This document shows, one piece after another, positions 25,667 through 34,017 of a stretch of 64,000 nucleotides of DNA. Location of the stretch: assembly GCA_002337455.1 (NCBI GenBank), contig DDGC01000004.1:209616-273615 (forward strand), read 5' to 3'. The stretch's first letter is position 1. Each line of letters starts with the position of its first letter. The notes under the pieces are model-generated. The model saw only the letters and a program-made list of their open reading frames with translations, searched no databases and was not told the origin of the DNA. The position numbers were made by a program, and so were the translations under genes. Source of the DNA: Rhizobiales bacterium UBA1912. GTDB lineage: Bacteria; Pseudomonadota; Alphaproteobacteria; Rhizobiales; Devosiaceae.

Positions 25667-27040
25667 CTAGGGTTGTGTTGGTGTTGTGGCGTCCTCGATA
25701 GCTGGCAGGGCTGCGGCGGGGTCGGAGGCGGTGTTGGACAGCGTTTTTACGGGCGCGCGGGTCTGGACGGGAACCTTCCATTCGAAGGCGTCGAGCCGTC
25801 CGGTGACCGGTGAGGCGGGAGCCCAGTCGTCCGAGGTTATCCCGTCCGCCGTCCAGGTCGGATCGGCGGGAGCCGTCACGGCGCGGGAGAGCCATTCGCG
25901 GGCCTTGCCCTGGTCTCCGGACTGACCCTCCTCGATTTCGGCCATCAAAAGGCACATCTGGCGGGTCGGGTTTTTGCCCAGAAAAGGCGCAAGTGCGTTG
26001 CGGGCCACGCTCCATTCATAGGCGTCGATGGCCGCCCGGGCCATGACGATAGCGGCCATCGGGTGGCTGTCAGGGGCTTCGACCAGCGTGCGGGTACGCT
26101 TGAGGCGTTCGACCGCCGATGTGCCGGGTTTTGCGTGGGCGTAGAGCGTTGCGGCATCGGGATGGAAACCGGCCCGCCATGTCCTGCGCAACAGCGCCGA
26201 AGCGCGTCTTGTGTCGCCGCGGTTGATAAGGATACGTGCGGCAACCAGCGCGGCGGGCACGAAATCGGGAATGGATTTGAGCGCCCGGTTGGCGTGTTCA
26301 TAGGCCGTATCGGGTTCGGTCTCCTCGAGTGCCATGGCGAGCGCGGTTTCAAGCACACCCTGGCGACGCTTTTTGGCAGCTTTCTGGCTTTTGGTCCGGG
26401 CCGGCAACGCGGCGCTCATCTCCAGCGCTTGCGCCCATGCGCCCTTGGTCGCCAGATCGTTGAATACGGCCTCCGACGCCCAATCGAGACTGGGCGAAAT
26501 GGCCAAAGCCTTGCGTGCAAAGGTAATGGCAGCGTTGGCCCGATCCTGGGTTCTTGCCTGCTCGTAAAGTCCCGAAAGCGCGGCCAGCGCCGTGCGGTCG
26601 TTGGAAATCAGGGCGCGGTAATGCTCGCGGGCCGAAGAAAGATCACCCAGCGCAAGTTCGGCCCTCGCTTCGAGCAATTGGGCAGCAGGGTTTTCGGGCA
26701 GTTTGGCGCGGGCGTCGCGGGCCAGCATGCGGGCGCGGGAAAATTCTCCCGCCTGCAGGGCAATCATGCCATCCGAGAGCGCTTCCACTCCGGCCTTCTC
26801 CTTGCGCCGGGCATTGGAGCGGGCCAGGGCGGCGGGCGCGCCGATCAGGCGCCTGATGATGGCCCAGGCAAGGATCGAGGCGATAATGACACCGATGGCG
26901 ATGAACAGGGCCAGCCCCAGTCCCGGGCTCATGCGCCAGGACCCGAAAGCGATCTCGACGGTGCCGGGCAGGGCGATCAGCCAGGCGGCGCCCAGCGCAA
27001 CGAGCAGGCTCAGGACGAGATAGACGATAAGGCGGATCAT
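25667..27040 (-). CDS. hemY: HemY-type membrane protein with TPR repeats
   Basis: 457 residues. Two hydrophobic helices at the N-terminus (about 5-25 and 42-65) carry the HemY_N domain, followed by TPR-like helical repeats ('GEFSRARMLARDARAKLPENPAAQLLEA' region and later). In this sense 'HemY' is the heme-cluster protein of unknown mechanism, not the oxygen-dependent protoporphyrinogen oxidase of Bacillus. It overlaps the upstream mitofilin-like gene by 4 bases and ends the minus-strand hemC-hemD cluster. The C-terminal 80 residues are low-complexity (Pro/Ala/Thr). Confidence 0.9.
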   Translation of the reverse strand: MIRLIVYLVLSLLVALGAAWLIALPGTVEIAFGSWRMSPGLGLALFIAIGVIIASILAWAIIRRLIGAPAALARSNARRKEKAGVEALSDGMIALQAGEFSRARMLARDARAKLPENPAAQLLEARAELALGDLSSAREHYRALISNDRTALAALSGLYEQARTQDRANAAITFARKALAISPSLDWASEAVFNDLATKGAWAQALEMSAALPARTKSQKAAKKRRQGVLETALAMALEETEPDTAYEHANRALKSIPDFVPAALVAARILINRGDTRRASALLRRTWRAGFHPDAATLYAHAKPGTSAVERLKRTRTLVEAPDSHPMAAIVMARAAIDAYEWSVARNALAPFLGKNPTRQMCLLMAEIEEGQSGDQGKAREWLSRAVTAPADPTWTADGITSDDWAPASPVTGRLDAFEWKVPVQTRAPVKTLSNTASDPAAALPAIEDATTPTQP

Positions 27041-28431
27041 TGGCTGGCCTCCGCTGGGGCGATACCGGACCGCGCCGCATCGAGCAACGCTTCAACCGCG
27101 ATGGCCCGATCGAGCCCGCGGGCGAACTGGGGCGCCGCAGACTGCATGGGATCGGGCAGGGCGGAAAACGCCGCTCGCGCCGCGTCCAGTTCCCCGGCGT
27201 CCAACGCAGCCTCAGTCCGGCCGACCAGCGCTTGCGGCGTATCGCCGTCGGTAGGTCGCAGGGCAATGGCCGAGGCCGCCTGGTCGAGCAGCGTCTGCGC
27301 CCAACCTGCCTGTTCGTCACGCGGCCGTGCGGCAAGAATTTCAGGGATCGCGGCGCGCAATTGGGCCAAAAGCCCGCTGGCCGAGGCGACACCGGCATTG
27401 GCGGCGGTCCGAACCTGAGATGAAATTTCGAGATCGGGCAGGAGTGTTTCAACGCTGGCCAGTTGCGCTGCAAAGGGCTGGCCCGATGCGATGGCCGTCT
27501 CAAGCGCGCCCAGTGCGGCGGGAAGCTGCGTGGCTCTGTCGCGTTCGGCGGCAACGGCCTCGAAGTCGGACTGGCTGGCAATGCGGGCGTCAAGATCGTC
27601 CAGCCGCGTCATTGCCGTTTCAAGCATTGGCTGTGTTTCGGCGATCTGCGGCTCGAGCGTATCGAGCCGGTTCGCCAGATCGCCGATCTGCGTCGAAAGG
27701 CCTGAAAGGTTGTTGGCGACTTCACTCACCTCATCGCCCGACGCGCCGGCGGCAATGGCTTCGATACGGCTCGAGAGCTCGCCGATCTGCGCACTCATGG
27801 TATCGAGATCGGCTTGCGCCGCCAGCCCCTCGGTAGAAGCGGGCTCGATGCCGGCGATCTGGGCTTCAAGGCCATTGATGCGGTCGGCGATCTGTTCGCT
27901 TTCGGCTTCGCGGGATGCGATAGCGCTTTCCAGCCGCGCCGCGCGGGCGTCGAACTCCGACAGATCGGGCGCCTGGCCCGGCTGCTGCGGCCAATACCCG
28001 AAACTGGCGAGGCCATAAGCCAGCGCCAGCCCGACAAGGGCACCGGCCCCGGCGGTTGCCGCCAGCGGGACGAGGGGCAGCGCGGCGAGAGCGGAGGGCT
28101 GCTCGGCTTTTGCCGCTGTTCCGGCTTCCGAACCCGCCTTTGCGGGTGACGGTTTCGGCTTGTCGTCCGATGCAGTGCCAGTGACCCCTGACCCCGAAGT
28201 CGGTTTGGGGTCGGGCTTTGTGGCCTGTGCCGATTTGGGCGTCGCCTGGGCAGGTTCAGGCTTCTGGCTGGTCTTTGCCGTTTCGGCGGTCTTGCTCTCT
28301 GGCGCCGGCTTGTCCTTGTCGGATGGCCGCGCCGTTGCGTCGATGATCGGGGGTTTGACCGGACCGGTTTTCTTTTCGGCCATTTCAGCCTGCCTCTTTG
28401 CTTGGGGGTCGGGCGGGTTGGTTTTCGTCAT
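27037..28431 (-). CDS. mitofilin-like (COG4223) membrane protein
   Basis: 464 residues. A long cytoplasmic Lys/Pro/Ala-rich lead (1-125) precedes one membrane helix ('ALAALPLVPLAATAGAGALVGLALAYGLA', about 120-150), then a long periplasmic coiled-coil (about 160-310) and a helical C-terminal domain. This layout and its place between hemD and hemY match the alphaproteobacterial relatives of mitochondrial Mic60/mitofilin, which shape membranes. It starts 6 bases after hemD and overlaps hemY by 4. Confidence 0.85.
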   Translation of the reverse strand: MTKTNPPDPQAKRQAEMAEKKTGPVKPPIIDATARPSDKDKPAPESKTAETAKTSQKPEPAQATPKSAQATKPDPKPTSGSGVTGTASDDKPKPSPAKAGSEAGTAAKAEQPSALAALPLVPLAATAGAGALVGLALAYGLASFGYWPQQPGQAPDLSEFDARAARLESAIASREAESEQIADRINGLEAQIAGIEPASTEGLAAQADLDTMSAQIGELSSRIEAIAAGASGDEVSEVANNLSGLSTQIGDLANRLDTLEPQIAETQPMLETAMTRLDDLDARIASQSDFEAVAAERDRATQLPAALGALETAIASGQPFAAQLASVETLLPDLEISSQVRTAANAGVASASGLLAQLRAAIPEILAARPRDEQAGWAQTLLDQAASAIALRPTDGDTPQALVGRTEAALDAGELDAARAAFSALPDPMQSAAPQFARGLDRAIAVEALLDAARSGIAPAEASQ

Positions 28432-28437
28432 GGCCCA

Positions 28438-29181
28438 TCATGGACTGATTTGATCGCGGGCAAAAGCCAGCGCCAACGCCATCATCGCTTCGTGCGAGGG
28501 ATAATCGGCCAGCCCGATGCGCAGGAAATGGTTTTCAATCAAGGGCTGCGCGACGTTTTCTGAAAGGCACAGACAATGGATGTTGGCCCGGAGGGGCCGG
28601 TAATCGCGGGACGCGATCAGCCCGGCAAAAATCTCGGCGGTACGGCGTGAATAAAATACGGCGCCGTCGATCTGCCCGGTCGCCAGACGTTGGGCCAGAC
28701 CGGGCGGCAGCGAGGTGGCGGCGTGCATTTCGTAGAGAACGCGCATGTCGACGACGAGCCCTGCCGCGGCCAAAAGGCCGGCCAGATCGCCCGACTGATG
28801 ATGCGCGGCGGGATAAAGGATCTTGCCCGCCGGCCGGTCGGCGATGATGGCCCGGGAGAGATCGGCAAGGGTGCCCTCGGCGGCCGAGACATGTTCAAAC
28901 CCGGCGGCCCGCGCCTCGCTTGCCGTGTGGTCGCCCACTGCATAGACCCGCAGCGCTGCAAAGTTTTCACCTTCGGGATGGGCGGCCAGCGCCCGGACCC
29001 CATTGGCTGACGTCAGGGCGATGGCGGTAAAGCCCTCAGGGTCAGGCAGGCTGACGCCGGTGAATCGCTCTTCGAGCATCGGCACGACGACCGGGTCCAG
29101 CCCCAAGGCGGCCAGGCCAGCGGCGGTCCGCTCGGCATCGGCCCGCGGCCGTGTTACGAGGACGCTGCGCCGTTCAGCCAT
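28438..29181 (-). CDS. hemD: uroporphyrinogen-III synthase
   Basis: 247 residues. It closes hydroxymethylbilane to uroporphyrinogen III with inversion of ring D. Sequence conservation in the family is low; support comes from 'VLVTRPRADAERTAAGLAALG' at the start, 'IALTSANGVRALA', 'VYAVGDHTASEARAAGF' and 'DGAVFYSRRTAEIF', together with its position after hemC. The ATG at 29181 overlaps the hemC stop by 8 bases, fixing the start; longer upstream frames lie inside hemC. Confidence 0.93.
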   Translation of the reverse strand: MAERRSVLVTRPRADAERTAAGLAALGLDPVVVPMLEERFTGVSLPDPEGFTAIALTSANGVRALAAHPEGENFAALRVYAVGDHTASEARAAGFEHVSAAEGTLADLSRAIIADRPAGKILYPAAHHQSGDLAGLLAAAGLVVDMRVLYEMHAATSLPPGLAQRLATGQIDGAVFYSRRTAEIFAGLIASRDYRPLRANIHCLCLSENVAQPLIENHFLRIGLADYPSHEAMMALALAFARDQISP

Positions 29182-30130
29182 ACTGGCCCTGCCTGAGCCG
29201 TTCAATAAAATCGGGCCCGGCCTCGGCCAGGAGTTTTTCGCCCAGCCTTGTCCCCAGTTCGATCCCCTGATCGGCGTCGCCCGAGATCTCGTTCTCGTAA
29301 ACTTCCGACCCGTCGGGCGAAAGAATCTGGCCCAACAGGGTAAGCTTTTCGCCATCGAGCGTCGTCAATGCGGCAATCGGGGTGCGGCACGAGCCGTCGA
29401 GCACCTTGAGAAAGGCCCGCTCGGCTTCGACTCGTGTGCGGGTCTCGGCATCGTCAAGCACTTCGACCAGCCGGTTGGCGGCGCCGTCTTCGGCGCGCGT
29501 TTCGATGACGATTGCCCCCTGCGCCGGGGCAGGGGGGAAATGGGCGACATCGAGCGTATGGGTCACCCGGTGCGCCTCGCCGAGCCGGTTGAGCCCGGCC
29601 ATGGCCAGAAGCGTCGCGTCGGCCACGCCATCGGCGAGCTTTTTCAACCGCGTCTGCACGTTGCCGCGAAATTCGACAGTGCGGAAATCGGGGCGGAATC
29701 GTTTCATCTGGGCGCGGCGGCGCAGGGAAGACGAGCCGATGATGGCGCCCTCGGGCAAATGGTCGGGGCTCCTGGCGATCAGCGAGAGAAAAGCGTCGCG
29801 CACGTCCTCGCGCGGCAGATAGGCGGGCAGGGCAAACTGGGGATCTATTTCGGTCGCCACGTCCTTTGCCGAATGGACGGCGATGTCGATCTCGCCATTG
29901 GCCAGCGCCACTTCGATTTCCTTGGTGAACAGCCCCTTGCCGCCGACTTCGGAGAGCGGGCGGTCCAGGATGATGTCGCCGCTGGTCTTGATGACCTTGA
30001 TCGCTATGGCGTCAGGGTCCAGCCCGTTTATGGCAACCAGCCGGTTGCGGACCTCCTCGGCCTGCTTGACCGCAAGCGGCGAACCGCGCGTGCCGATGGT
30101 GAAAACGGGGGTGGACGTCAAAGATTGCAA
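29174..30130 (-). CDS. hemC: porphobilinogen deaminase (hydroxymethylbilane synthase)
   Basis: 318 residues. It polymerises four porphobilinogens to hydroxymethylbilane. Seen are 'IGTRGSPLAVKQAEEV', 'EIDIAVHSAKDV', 'GSSSLRRRAQ' and the cofactor-binding Cys248 in 'GSCRTPIAA'. The likely start is TTG with GAGG five to six bases before it; no ATG gives a reasonable N-terminus. First gene of the minus-strand hemC-hemD-mitofilin-hemY unit and divergent from tsaD, with about 120 bases between starts for both promoters. Confidence 0.96.
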   Translation of the reverse strand: MQSLTSTPVFTIGTRGSPLAVKQAEEVRNRLVAINGLDPDAIAIKVIKTSGDIILDRPLSEVGGKGLFTKEIEVALANGEIDIAVHSAKDVATEIDPQFALPAYLPREDVRDAFLSLIARSPDHLPEGAIIGSSSLRRRAQMKRFRPDFRTVEFRGNVQTRLKKLADGVADATLLAMAGLNRLGEAHRVTHTLDVAHFPPAPAQGAIVIETRAEDGAANRLVEVLDDAETRTRVEAERAFLKVLDGSCRTPIAALTTLDGEKLTLLGQILSPDGSEVYENEISGDADQGIELGTRLGEKLLAEAGPDFIERLRQGQYG

Positions 30131-30252
30131 TATGGCCTCGCAGGTGTCACAGATGAGCGCGCTTCAAACAGCAAATTTAACGCGCAAGGAGCGGGTTGCG
30201 ATCCGCTTTTGCCATCAGATCACACGTTCTTGCCAGAGACCAGATCGCCGCA

Positions 30253-31314
30253 ATGGATCATAAAACTTTAGTTTTAGGGATCGAGACCAGTTGCGACGAA
30301 ACCGCGGCAGCGCTGGTGCGCCGGCATCCCGACGGGCGCGGCGAGATCGTTTCCAACATCGTGCGCAGCCAGATCGACGAGCACAAGGCGTTCGGCGGCG
30401 TGGTGCCCGAACTGGCGGCCCGCGCCCATGTTGTCCATCTCGACGCGATCATTTCCCGCGCGCTCGATGAGGCGCAGACCCGCCTCTCCGATGTCGATGC
30501 CATCGCCGCGACTGCCGGTCCGGGGCTGATCGGCGGGGTCCTAGTGGGGCTGACCACCGGCAAGGCGCTGGCTGCCGCGACGGGCAAGCCGCTGATCGCC
30601 GTCAATCATCTCGAAGGGCACGCGCTGACCGCCCGGCTCACCGACGCTGTCCAATTTCCCTATCTGATGCTGCTTGTCTCGGGCGGCCATTCCCAGATCG
30701 TTCTGGTCAGGGGCGTTGGCGATTACGAGCGCTGGGGTTCGACCATCGACGATGCGCTGGGCGAAGCGTTCGACAAGGCGGCAAAGCTTTTGGGGCTGGG
30801 CTATCCGGGCGGGCCGGAGGTTGAAAAGGCCGCGCAGCAGGGCAATGCCAAACGGTTTAGCCTGCCGCGCCCGCTGCTGAAAGAAAAGCGCCTCGATTTT
30901 TCCTTTTCGGGCCTCAAGACCGCCCTGCGGCTCGCCGCCGAATCGGTGGCCCCGGTCACCGAGACCGACATTGCCGACCTGTGCGCCAGCTTTCAGGCCG
31001 CCGTCACCGACATCGTCGCTGTGCGATCGAGACAGGCGCTGGAGCGCTTCGCGGCCGAGTATCCCGACGCCGCTCCCACCTATGTGGTGGCCGGTGGCGT
31101 TGCGGCCAACGCGGCAATCGGCGGCGCGCTCAGGGCCGTAGCGGCCCAGACCGGCGCGCAATTGGTCATTCCGCCGCCTGCGCTGTGCACCGACAATGGC
31201 GCGATGATCGCCTGGGCCGGAGCCGAGCGGTTCGCGCTGGGTCTCACCGACGGGTTCGACGCTGCGGCCCGCCCGCGCTGGCCGCTTGACGAACTGGGGC
31301 GGGGTGCGGCGTGA
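30253..31314 (+). CDS. tsaD: tRNA N6-threonylcarbamoyladenosine transferase TsaD
   Basis: 353 residues. With TsaB/C/E it installs t6A37 on ANN-decoding tRNAs. Family features: 'LGIETSCDETAAALV' at the N-terminus, metal ligands H119 and H123 in 'NHLEGHALTARL', the ATP loop 'LLVSGGHSQIVLV', and 'LCTDNGAMIAWAG' near the end. The ATG at 30253 matches the family start; an upstream in-frame start adds a tail without support. It is the first gene of tsaD-gpsA-YciI-EVE and overlaps gpsA by 4 bases. Confidence 0.97.
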   Translation: MDHKTLVLGIETSCDETAAALVRRHPDGRGEIVSNIVRSQIDEHKAFGGVVPELAARAHVVHLDAIISRALDEAQTRLSDVDAIAATAGPGLIGGVLVGLTTGKALAAATGKPLIAVNHLEGHALTARLTDAVQFPYLMLLVSGGHSQIVLVRGVGDYERWGSTIDDALGEAFDKAAKLLGLGYPGGPEVEKAAQQGNAKRFSLPRPLLKEKRLDFSFSGLKTALRLAAESVAPVTETDIADLCASFQAAVTDIVAVRSRQALERFAAEYPDAAPTYVVAGGVAANAAIGGALRAVAAQTGAQLVIPPPALCTDNGAMIAWAGAERFALGLTDGFDAAARPRWPLDELGRGAA

Positions 31315-32303
31315 GCGCAAAGATTTTCGTCATCGGCGCCGGTGCCTGGGGCACCGCCCTGGCGCAGGCCGCGCGGCTTGCGGGCAATGACGTCGTTCTG
31401 ATCGGGCGCGATCGCGCTTCGGTCGAACAGGTCAATTCCGCCCACACGCTGAAATCCTATCTCGGTGACATCGCTCTCGATCCCGGCCTTGTGGCCCAGA
31501 CTGGTTTTGCCGGGCTCGAAACTGCCGATGCCATTCTCATGGTGGTCCCGGCCCAGGCCACGCGCGCCACGCTTGCCGCCATTGGCCCCGAGCCGCTTGC
31601 GGGCAAGCCGGTGATCCTGTGCGCCAAGGGGCTGGAGATGGCCACCAATGACCGCCAGAGCCAGATCCTTTTTGAACTGGCCCCGGACGCCGAACCTTTC
31701 GTCCTCTCGGGCCCGAGCTTTGCTCATGACGTGGCGGCGGGAAAGCCCACGGCCATTACGCTCGCCGGGCCGACCATCGAGCGCGCAGAGGCGATTGGGT
31801 CGCTTCTCGCCTCGGACAGTTTCCGCCCCTATGCAAGCGGTGATATCGTCGGGGTGGAAATGTGCGGTGCGCTCAAGAATGTTTATGCGCTGGGCGCCGG
31901 GGCTATCGAAGGCGCGGGGCTGGGCTTGTCGGCGCGCTCGGCCTTTCTGGCCCGCGCCTATGCCGAACTGGGCCGGATGATCGCGGCAATGGGCGGCAGC
32001 GAGGCGACGCTGTCAGGCCTCGCGGGCATCGGTGATCTTGCCTTAAGCTGCACCTCGAGCCAGTCGCGCAATTACCGTTTCGGCATGGCGCTGGGCCAGG
32101 GCGGCTCGGTCAAAGACATCGAAGCGTCGGGTATGGGGCTGGCCGAGGGGCTGTTTACCGCCCCGGTGGCCAAGGCGGTCGCCGAGCGCCAAGCGATCGA
32201 CGCGCCGTTGGTCAGCGCGGTGGACCTTTTGATTTCGGGCCGGGCACGGATCGATGCCATCGTGCCCATGCTGATGAGACGACCACTTAAACGGGAACAA
32301 TAA
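31311..32303 (+). CDS. gpsA: glycerol-3-phosphate dehydrogenase [NAD(P)+]
   Basis: 330 residues. It reduces dihydroxyacetone phosphate to sn-glycerol-3-phosphate for phospholipid synthesis. The dinucleotide fold 'VIGAGAWGTALAQAA' starts at residue 6; 'VEMCGALKNVYALGAGA' holds the catalytic Lys, and 'GLAGIGDLALSCTSSQSRNYRFG' is the family signature. It starts with GTG inside the tsaD stop (GTGA), so it is translationally coupled. Two bases separate it from the YciI-like gene. Confidence 0.96.
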   Translation: MSAKIFVIGAGAWGTALAQAARLAGNDVVLIGRDRASVEQVNSAHTLKSYLGDIALDPGLVAQTGFAGLETADAILMVVPAQATRATLAAIGPEPLAGKPVILCAKGLEMATNDRQSQILFELAPDAEPFVLSGPSFAHDVAAGKPTAITLAGPTIERAEAIGSLLASDSFRPYASGDIVGVEMCGALKNVYALGAGAIEGAGLGLSARSAFLARAYAELGRMIAAMGGSEATLSGLAGIGDLALSCTSSQSRNYRFGMALGQGGSVKDIEASGMGLAEGLFTAPVAKAVAERQAIDAPLVSAVDLLISGRARIDAIVPMLMRRPLKREQ

Positions 32304-32305
32304 TT

Positions 32306-32602
32306 ATGACGATGATGTTTGCGGTGACGGCGATCGACAAGAAAGACCATCTGGAAGCCCGCCTGGAGACCCGCCCTGCACATTTGCAGTTCTGGGACGA
32401 CAACGCCGCGTCCATGGTGCTGGCCGGCCCGTTTCTGGGCGAAGACGGCAAGGCGACGGGCTCGCTGATGATCGTTAAGGCCGAAGATCAAGCCGCCGCC
32501 GAAGCGCTTGTTGGCAGGGACCCCTATGCCGAGGCGGGGGTGTTCGAAAGCGTTGTCGTGCGCCCCTGGAACTGGGTCATCAACCGTCCGGAGAACATTT
32601 GA
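32306..32602 (+). CDS. YciI-like protein
   Basis: 98 residues with the ferredoxin-like YciI fold: 'FAVTAIDKKDHLEARLETRPAHL' near the start, 'SMVLAGPFL' and 'LVGRDPYAEAGVFESVVVRPWNW' at the end. The conserved His-Asp pair of the family is only partly recognisable. Biochemical role unknown. It is placed between gpsA and the EVE-domain gene, a conserved neighbourhood in this order; the EVE gene starts one base after its stop. Confidence 0.85.
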   Translation: MTMMFAVTAIDKKDHLEARLETRPAHLQFWDDNAASMVLAGPFLGEDGKATGSLMIVKAEDQAAAEALVGRDPYAEAGVFESVVVRPWNWVINRPENI

Positions 32603-32603
32603 A

Positions 32604-33020
32604 ATGGCATACTGGCTGTTCAAGTCCGAGCCCGAGACCTGGGGTTGGGACGATCAGGTTAAAAAAGGCGGCCCGGAAGAATGGGGCGGCGTGCGCAATT
32701 ATCAGGCGCGCAACAATATGCGTGAGATGAAGACGGGCGATCTGGGCTTCTTCTACCATTCGGTCAAGGAAAAGGCCGTGGTGGGCGTGGTCCGGGTCGC
32801 CAACGAAATCCACCACGATTCGACGACCGACGATCCACGTTGGGAGTGTGTGGATATCGAGGCGGTCAAACCGTTCGAGCGCCCCGTGACGCTCGATGAG
32901 ATCAAGGCCACGCCAGAGCTTGAAGCCATGGTTCTGGTCAACAATTCCCGCCTTTCGGTCCAGCCGGTCGCGGAGGCCGAATGGAAATTCATCTGCAAGC
33001 TGGGCGGCGTTGAACCCTGA
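32604..33020 (+). CDS. EVE domain protein
   Basis: 138 residues spanning an EVE/PUA-like domain: 'YWLFKSEPETWGWDDQV', 'GGVRNYQARNNMREMKTGDLGFFYHS', 'VVGVVRVANEIHHDST' and 'MVLVNNSRLSVQPV'. EVE domains read modified bases in RNA or DNA; the bacterial stand-alone form is widely conserved and its ligand is unproven. Last gene of the tsaD unit, which is noteworthy since TsaD itself modifies tRNA. Confidence 0.92.
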   Translation: MAYWLFKSEPETWGWDDQVKKGGPEEWGGVRNYQARNNMREMKTGDLGFFYHSVKEKAVVGVVRVANEIHHDSTTDDPRWECVDIEAVKPFERPVTLDEIKATPELEAMVLVNNSRLSVQPVAEAEWKFICKLGGVEP

Positions 33021-33110
33021 TTTACGGGTGCGGCGTTTTGGCGCACACTCCCCAGGACCCTGATTCGAAGAGAACGGGTCCAGGCTTGTTTTTTAGAGGG
33101 GAGAAACGGG

Positions 33111-33524
33111 ATGGATTATCTCAGTGTAAACTGGCTGGCCGTGCTCTTGGCCATGATTGCTTCGATGGCGCTGGGCGCCGGCTGGTACATGATCTTGTCC
33201 AAGCAATGGGTTGCCGCCACCGGTAAAACCATGGACGAGCTCATGGGAGGGTCCGGGGGGCAGGCTGCGCCCTTCATCTGGGGCGCCGCGATGCAACTGG
33301 TGATGGCCTATTTCCTGGCTCTTTTCACCCCGGCAATCATGGGCGAAGTGACGATCGCGTCGGCGGTTATCGTCGGCATCCATGCCTGGGTGGGCTTCAT
33401 GATCACTTCGATGATCCTCAACCATCGCTATCAGGGCTCAAGCTGGTCGCTTGCCGTGATCGATGGCGGGTATCTTCTGGGGGTGATGATCGTTCAGGGC
33501 GTGGTGATCGGGCTGTTGGGATAG
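33111..33524 (+). CDS. DUF1761 membrane protein
   Basis: 137 residues with four membrane helices: 'LAVLLAMIASMALGAGWYMIL', 'PFIWGAAMQLVMAYFLALFT', 'ASAVIVGIHAWVGFMITSMIL' and 'LAVIDGGYLLGVMIVQGVVIG'. This spacing and the 'GxWYMxLSKQW' motif match DUF1761, of unknown function. A GAGGGGAG ribosome-binding sequence precedes the ATG. It is preceded by 90 bases after the EVE gene and may be separately transcribed. Confidence 0.85.
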   Translation: MDYLSVNWLAVLLAMIASMALGAGWYMILSKQWVAATGKTMDELMGGSGGQAAPFIWGAAMQLVMAYFLALFTPAIMGEVTIASAVIVGIHAWVGFMITSMILNHRYQGSSWSLAVIDGGYLLGVMIVQGVVIGLLG

Positions 33525-33573
33525 GACCAATCGGCCTTGGCGCGGGAAAGCCCCAACCTCATTAGCTCTACCA

Positions 33574-33665
33574 CCCTGTCACCCCGGCCTTGAGCCGGGG
33601 TCCAGTACACTCAATGCTTGAGATGGAGCAGCGAGCTCTTCCGGTTACTGGAGCCCGGGATGACG
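33574..33665. repeat. dispersed palindromic repeat, family A, copy 1
   Basis: Starts CCCTGTCACCCCGG and ends CCCGGGATGACG, with internal arms CCCCGGcc/gCCGGGG and CAGTA/TTACTG. Two further copies lie near 51.2 and 57.7 kb. All are intergenic. Confidence 0.75.
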
Positions 33666-33721
33666 CCAGTGGAAGGGGCTGGCTTACTTCTCCCATGAAC
33701 CGGCGGCGGTCCAGACCGCCG

Positions 33722-33907
33722 TCAAAAATCCGATGAAATGCCTTTGATTTCCCAATCGCCGTAGCGGGCCGGATCGAGCCCGCCGCGGCCATCGACCTCG
33801 CGCGGTGCGTTCGAGGTCTTTGCGTCGATCTCCGCCCGCCGCTTTTTCGCTTCTTCGAGCGCGCGTCTGGCAATTGCGGGATCGGGGCGTCTTGGCGTTT
33901 CGGACAT
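33722..33907 (-). CDS. DUF1674 / SDHAF4-like succinate dehydrogenase assembly factor
   Basis: 61 residues. The C-terminal block 'GRGGLDPARYGDWEIKGISSDF' fits the DUF1674/SDHAF4 signature (Gly-rich lead, RYGDWE, KG, terminal DF). The mitochondrial homologue binds flavinylated SdhA and shields it before assembly. The sdhCDAB operon is 20 kb away in the same window. The N-terminal half is Arg/Lys/Ala-rich and probably disordered. The ATG at 33907 is chosen; one six codons upstream is also in frame. Divergent from htpX. Confidence 0.82.
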   Translation of the reverse strand: MSETPRRPDPAIARRALEEAKKRRAEIDAKTSNAPREVDGRGGLDPARYGDWEIKGISSDF

Positions 33908-34017
33908 CGGACGAAACCACTTCATTGGGTGGAGCTTTTTTGGGCGCGTTCTTGCGGGAACGCCCTCGCATACCCATCATATATGCAACCCAACCGGCTT
34001 AGGAAAGCCTGACGACA

